Source of the DNA: an uncultured Alphaproteobacteria bacterium
GTDB taxonomy: Bacteria > Pseudomonadota > Alphaproteobacteria > Rhodobacterales > Rhodobacteraceae
Length of the DNA: 55,690 nucleotides
Assembly: GCA_902537415.1 (NCBI GenBank)
Contig: CACBBC010000010.1
Span: 1-55,690, forward strand
Direction of reading: 5' to 3'
Below the pieces are notes generated by a model. That model was given only the letters and a program-made list of their open reading frames with translations. It did not search any database and was not told the origin of the DNA. The number at the start of each line of letters is the position of its first letter. Position 1 is the stretch's first letter. Below, in pieces: positions 53,163 through 55,690 of the stretch. A program made the translations under genes and the position numbers.

Positions 53163-53576
53163 ATGAATTTTGATCAAATTAAGGAAGACCTCGATTTATT
53201 TAGTGAGTGGGAAGATAGATATGGATATATAATTGATTTAGGGAAACAGGTCTCCCTCCCGGATGAAATGAAAACAGACAAAAATAAGGTAAATGGTTGC
53301 GCAAGTCAGGTCTGGCTAGATATGAATTGGAACATATCTAACGATTCTAAAGTATTTAATATAGAAGGAGACTCTGATGCTCTCATCGTTAAGGGCTTAA
53401 TCGCTATTCTTTTAAGCCTATATAAAGGCAAAACACTTGTCGAAGCACAAGCCGTTGATCCAAGGGCAGAGTTTGAGAAATTAGGCTTAAATGCTCACCT
53501 TTCTTCACAAAGATCAAATGGGTTAAAATCTATGATTGACCAAATTAAAATTTTCGTCAAAACTGGAGAAAATTGA
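53163..53576 (+). CDS. sufE: SufE-family Fe-S cluster sulfur acceptor
   Basis: Accepts sulfur from the SufS cysteine desulfurase for Fe-S assembly. It has 137 aa. I chose ATG 53163 over TTG 53148 because the conserved SufE start (FDQIKEDLDLFSEWEDRYGYII) begins there and a GAGGA ribosome site lies just upstream. The active Cys is in KVNGCASQVW; the VKGLIAILLSLYKG stretch is typical. No other suf genes are nearby, which is a common arrangement in alphaproteobacteria. Confidence 0.93.
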   Translation: MNFDQIKEDLDLFSEWEDRYGYIIDLGKQVSLPDEMKTDKNKVNGCASQVWLDMNWNISNDSKVFNIEGDSDALIVKGLIAILLSLYKGKTLVEAQAVDPRAEFEKLGLNAHLSSQRSNGLKSMIDQIKIFVKTGEN

Positions 53577-53597
53577 GTCTCTTAGTGGAGGTTTGGT

Positions 53598-54308
53598 ATG
53601 TCTGACGAAGAAGAAATTGACGAAGAAATTATTCTTAGTGAGCTTAATGACGATGAGCTCGTTCTCCAAATGCACGATGATTTATATGACGGTCTTAATG
53701 ATGAGATCGTTGAAGGCGTAAACATTCTTTTGGAGAGAAAATGGCAACCTTATGATGTTTTAACAAAAGCATTAGTAGAAGGCATGCGGATAGTAGGAGA
53801 GGACTTTCGTGATGGCATATTATTCGTACCGGAAGTTTTATTAGCAGCCAATGCCATGAAGGCAGGAATGGCAATTCTTAAGCCACTGTTAGCAGAAACA
53901 GGTGCGCCGCGCTTAGGAAAGCTTGTGATTGGCACAGTAAAGGGTGATATACACGATATCGGAAAAAACCTTGTAATCATGATGATGGAAGGTGCAGGCT
54001 TTGAGGTTAGAGACTTAGGAATAAATAATCCTGTTGAAAACTACTTAACAGCGCTAGAGGAAGAGGAACCAGACTTTTTGGGTATGTCTGCGTTATTGAC
54101 AACAACTATGCCCTATATGAAGGTGGTAATTGATACCTTAGTTGAAAAAGGATTAAGAGATAAGTACATGGTTTTAGTTGGTGGGGCGCCTTTGAACGAA
54201 GAATTTAGCAAATCAATTGGCGCTGACGCATATTGTAGAGATGCTGCTGTGGCCGTTGAAACAGCTAAAGACATGATGAAAAGAAAGCATAATCAATTAA
54301 AAGCTTAG
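53598..54308 (+). CDS. Methyltransferase-associated corrinoid (B12-binding) protein
   Basis: Cobalamin carrier of 236 aa with a methionine-synthase-like helical cap (about 20-105) and B12-binding Rossmann domain (about 106-230). The DxHxxG motif is DIHDIGKN, with the SALLTTTM and GGAPL loops. It resembles MtbC/MttC-type corrinoid proteins and the cobalamin module of MetH. The first 20 residues are very acidic. No methyltransferase or RamA-like reactivator is in the window, so it probably partners enzymes elsewhere. In Rhodobacterales a split methionine synthase uses such a protein; that role is possible here. Ends 34 bp before the convergent purQ. Confidence 0.9.
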   Translation: MSDEEEIDEEIILSELNDDELVLQMHDDLYDGLNDEIVEGVNILLERKWQPYDVLTKALVEGMRIVGEDFRDGILFVPEVLLAANAMKAGMAILKPLLAETGAPRLGKLVIGTVKGDIHDIGKNLVIMMMEGAGFEVRDLGINNPVENYLTALEEEEPDFLGMSALLTTTMPYMKVVIDTLVEKGLRDKYMVLVGGAPLNEEFSKSIGADAYCRDAAVAVETAKDMMKRKHNQLKA

Positions 54309-54342
54309 GCCATTTAATTAAAAGAAAGAGTAATTATTTCAG

Positions 54343-55002
54343 TTAGAAATTTGATAATACTGACTCAAACATCCTTAATCCTGATACGCTACCTAACTCC
54401 TTATCAACTGCTCGTTCTGGATGTGGCATCATTCCGATAACACGCTTGTTTTTTGAGCAAACTCCTGCGATATCTTTGATTGAACCATTTGGATTGTCTC
54501 TATACTTTAAAACAATTCCTTCATTTTGTTCTAATTCCTCAATTTCTGGGCCATTTAAGAAATACTGACCGTCATGATGCGCTATAGGAATTGAAATAGT
54601 TTTATTGTGCTCAAAATTAGAGGTAAAAAATGTTTTATTGTTTGCCACAATCAAATCTTGGTCCTTACAAATAAATTTTTGATTAGTATTTGGTATTAAT
54701 GCTCCCGGTAATATCTTTGTCTCTGTCAAAATTTGAAACCCATTGCAAATTCCGATAATAAATCCCCCAATCTCATAAAAGTTTTTAACAGCTTTCATAA
54801 TAGGAGATTTTGCCGCTATTGCTCCGCATCTAAGATAGTCACCATAGGAGAACCCTCCCGGAAGTACAACGAGGTCAACTTTTGGAAGGGTTGTCTCTTT
54901 ATGCCAGATCATTTTGACATCAAATTCAGGGAATATTTCAAAAGCTCTTTGACAATCTTTGTCACAATTAGAACCAGGAAAAACTATGACTCCACACTTT
55001 AT
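54343..55002 (-). CDS. purQ: FGAM synthase glutaminase subunit PurQ, non-canonical ATA start
   Basis: Releases ammonia from glutamine for PurL in purine synthesis. The homologous N-terminus (KCGVIVFPGSNCDKD) is encoded, yet between an in-frame TGA (55017-55015) and that segment there is no ATG, GTG or TTG. The codon where Met is expected is ATA (55002-55000), sharing one base with the purS TAA; GAGG lies 10 bp upstream. From ATA the protein has 219 aa and the catalytic Cys falls at residue 86 (GICNGFQ), with His/Glu in MPHPER. The first ATG (54912) would drop 30 residues including the first strand, so I extend the gene. Confidence 0.85.
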   Translation of the reverse strand: MKCGVIVFPGSNCDKDCQRAFEIFPEFDVKMIWHKETTLPKVDLVVLPGGFSYGDYLRCGAIAAKSPIMKAVKNFYEIGGFIIGICNGFQILTETKILPGALIPNTNQKFICKDQDLIVANNKTFFTSNFEHNKTISIPIAHHDGQYFLNGPEIEELEQNEGIVLKYRDNPNGSIKDIAGVCSKNKRVIGMMPHPERAVDKELGSVSGLRMFESVLSNF

Positions 55003-55268
55003 TATTCTGAAACCTCATAATATGTAAATTCTTCAATTACGGAATTAGTAAGCAAATCTGCACAGATTGTTTCTACTTCCTTAATAGCTTGCTCCCTATT
55101 TTTTGATGATGCCGTTAATTCAAAGAGCTTTCCTTGTTTTACATCCAAAATATTTCCTAGATTATTTATATTGATAGATTGCTTGATAGCCTCTCCTTGT
55201 GGGTCAAGAACACCTTTTTTAAGGATAACTTCAACTTTAAATTTGAAAACTTTTTCATTAAGGGTCAT
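55002..55268 (-). CDS. purS: FGAM synthase subunit PurS
   Basis: Small dimeric subunit (88 aa) that bridges PurQ and PurL. It opens with the FKVEVILKKGVLDPQGEAIK segment characteristic of PurS and carries the GKLFEL strand and ending ADLLTNSVIEEFTYYEV. The ATG overlaps the purC stop by 4 bp (ATGA), and the TAA overlaps the ATA proposed as the purQ start. The order purC-purS-purQ is usual in alphaproteobacteria. Confidence 0.96.
   Translation of the reverse strand: MTLNEKVFKFKVEVILKKGVLDPQGEAIKQSININNLGNILDVKQGKLFELTASSKNREQAIKEVETICADLLTNSVIEEFTYYEVSE
55013..55016 (-). promoter_or_regulatory. Shine-Dalgarno-like GAGG before the ATA start of purQ
   Basis: On the minus strand GAGG lies inside the last codons of purS, 10 bp before the ATA at 55002. 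It supports initiation at that point rather than at the downstream ATG (54912). Confidence 0.45.
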
Positions 55269-55690
55269 TGTACGGCATTTCTCACAGTTTTTGGTAATAA
55301 ATCAAATCTATCCGCTACTTCAGTGTATGCAATTGAAATACTACCTTCATTCAATCTAAAAACATCTTTATCGAGGCGTTTTTTTGTTTTTGAGTCCCAT
55401 AGACGACAGGTATCAGGACTTATTTCATCAGCAATAATAAGTTTTTCGCCCTCTGATCTGAAGCTTCTGCCGATTTCAATCTTGAAGTCTACAAGTGTCA
55501 GATTAACTGCAGAAAGCAGGCCACATAGAAAATCATTTGTTCTTAAGGCTATCTCAAATATCTCTCCTAGTTCTGTTTCTGTAGCCCACTCAAAAGTACT
55601 TATTTGACTTTCAGTAACCAATGGATCGTTTAGACTGTCATCCTTGTAGTAAAACTCCACTAATGGTCTGGGTAAGCGTTTACCTTCCTC
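55265..55690 (-). CDS. purC: SAICAR synthetase PurC (5' partial)
   Basis: Joins aspartate to CAIR in purine synthesis. Only the C-terminal part (about 141 aa) is in the window; the frame is open to the right edge and codons upstream of GTG 55660 encode RLPRPL, matching the conserved region before VEFYYKDD. Family motifs: FYYKDDSLNDPLVTE, VDFKIEIGR and ADEISPDTCRLWD. The full enzyme is about 240-260 aa. The stop overlaps the purS start. Confidence 0.95.
   Translation of the reverse strand, partial: EEGKRLPRPLVEFYYKDDSLNDPLVTESQISTFEWATETELGEIFEIALRTNDFLCGLLSAVNLTLVDFKIEIGRSFRSEGEKLIIADEISPDTCRLWDSKTKKRLDKDVFRLNEGSISIAYTEVADRFDLLPKTVRNAVQ

Noticed and set aside
1-55690. CRISPR arrays, insertion sequences, prophage, tRNA genes or islands of foreign composition
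   Set aside because: No direct-repeat arrays, transposase motifs, cloverleaf structures or visible composition shift were seen on reading the window.

Overview
The window looks like a compact, AT-rich alphaproteobacterial chromosome, probably from a streamlined marine lineage. Four points support this. The order ntrY-ntrX-trkA-hfq-hflX is an alphaproteobacterial arrangement. G+C is about one third by eye. Genes are packed with gaps of a few bases, 4-11 bp overlaps and many TTG starts. The gene set (TRAP importer, BKACE enzyme, Yej peptide importer, FeS-type photolyase, corrinoid protein) fits a marine heterotroph. I cannot name the genus. No tRNA, rRNA, CRISPR array, insertion sequence, phage gene or toxin-antitoxin pair was seen, and no gene-free stretch exceeds 140 bases.

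Layout. 1-6420 (+): NtrY (5' end outside the window), NtrX, TrkA, Hfq, HflX. 6495-8477 (-): a BKACE enzyme, thymidine kinase and a YiiX-like papain-fold protein in one tight run. 8559-16870 (+): an aromatic-catabolism island with two extradiol-dioxygenase-like VOC proteins, two MhpA-type flavin monooxygenases, one fumarylacetoacetate-hydrolase-family enzyme and a complete TRAP importer in the middle. 16905-17321 (-): periplasmic rhodanese. 17411-23013 (+): YejABEF-like peptide ABC importer. 23028-29005 (+): HIT protein, SDR, two amino-acid/metabolite exporters, TfoX-N protein, adenylate cyclase with TolB-like and TPR parts, and glutathione-dependent formaldehyde dehydrogenase. 29006-33325: DMT exporter (-), FeS-family photolyase with an overlapping DUF2256 mini-protein (+), Bcr/CflA-type MFS exporter (-), hotdog thioesterase (+). 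33327-38587 (+): HSDL2-like SDR, single-chain acyl-CoA carboxylase, ACAD10/11-type kinase. 38602-40661 (-): lytic transglycosylase and SDR. 40801-45361 (+): RND/MMPL exporter, LolA-like periplasmic protein and beta-barrel protein. 45354-51245 (-): SLC13-type transporter, dienelactone hydrolase, membrane-anchored trypsin-like protease, DUF350 protein, tyrosine phosphatase, aldehyde dehydrogenase. 51339-54308 (+): GST, RNase D, SufE, corrinoid protein. 54343-55690 (-): purC (cut by the right edge), purS, purQ.

How it fits together. The TRAP system probably imports an aromatic or similar acid that is ring-hydroxylated, meta-cleaved and hydrolysed by the surrounding enzymes. The 33-38 kb run looks like acyl-CoA or hydroxy-acid catabolism. 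The 40-45 kb trio looks like a route for a hydrophobic molecule from inner to outer membrane.

Most notable observations: purQ is intact by homology but lacks any ATG/GTG/TTG start at its proper N-terminus (ATA sits where ATG is expected, in a TAATA overlap with the purS stop). The photolyase belongs to the FeS family but seems to lack the CxxC pair of cluster ligands, and its gene overlaps a four-cysteine DUF2256 gene. NtrX lacks the GAFTGA loop. The RND/LolA-like/barrel operon has a perfect palindrome upstream.
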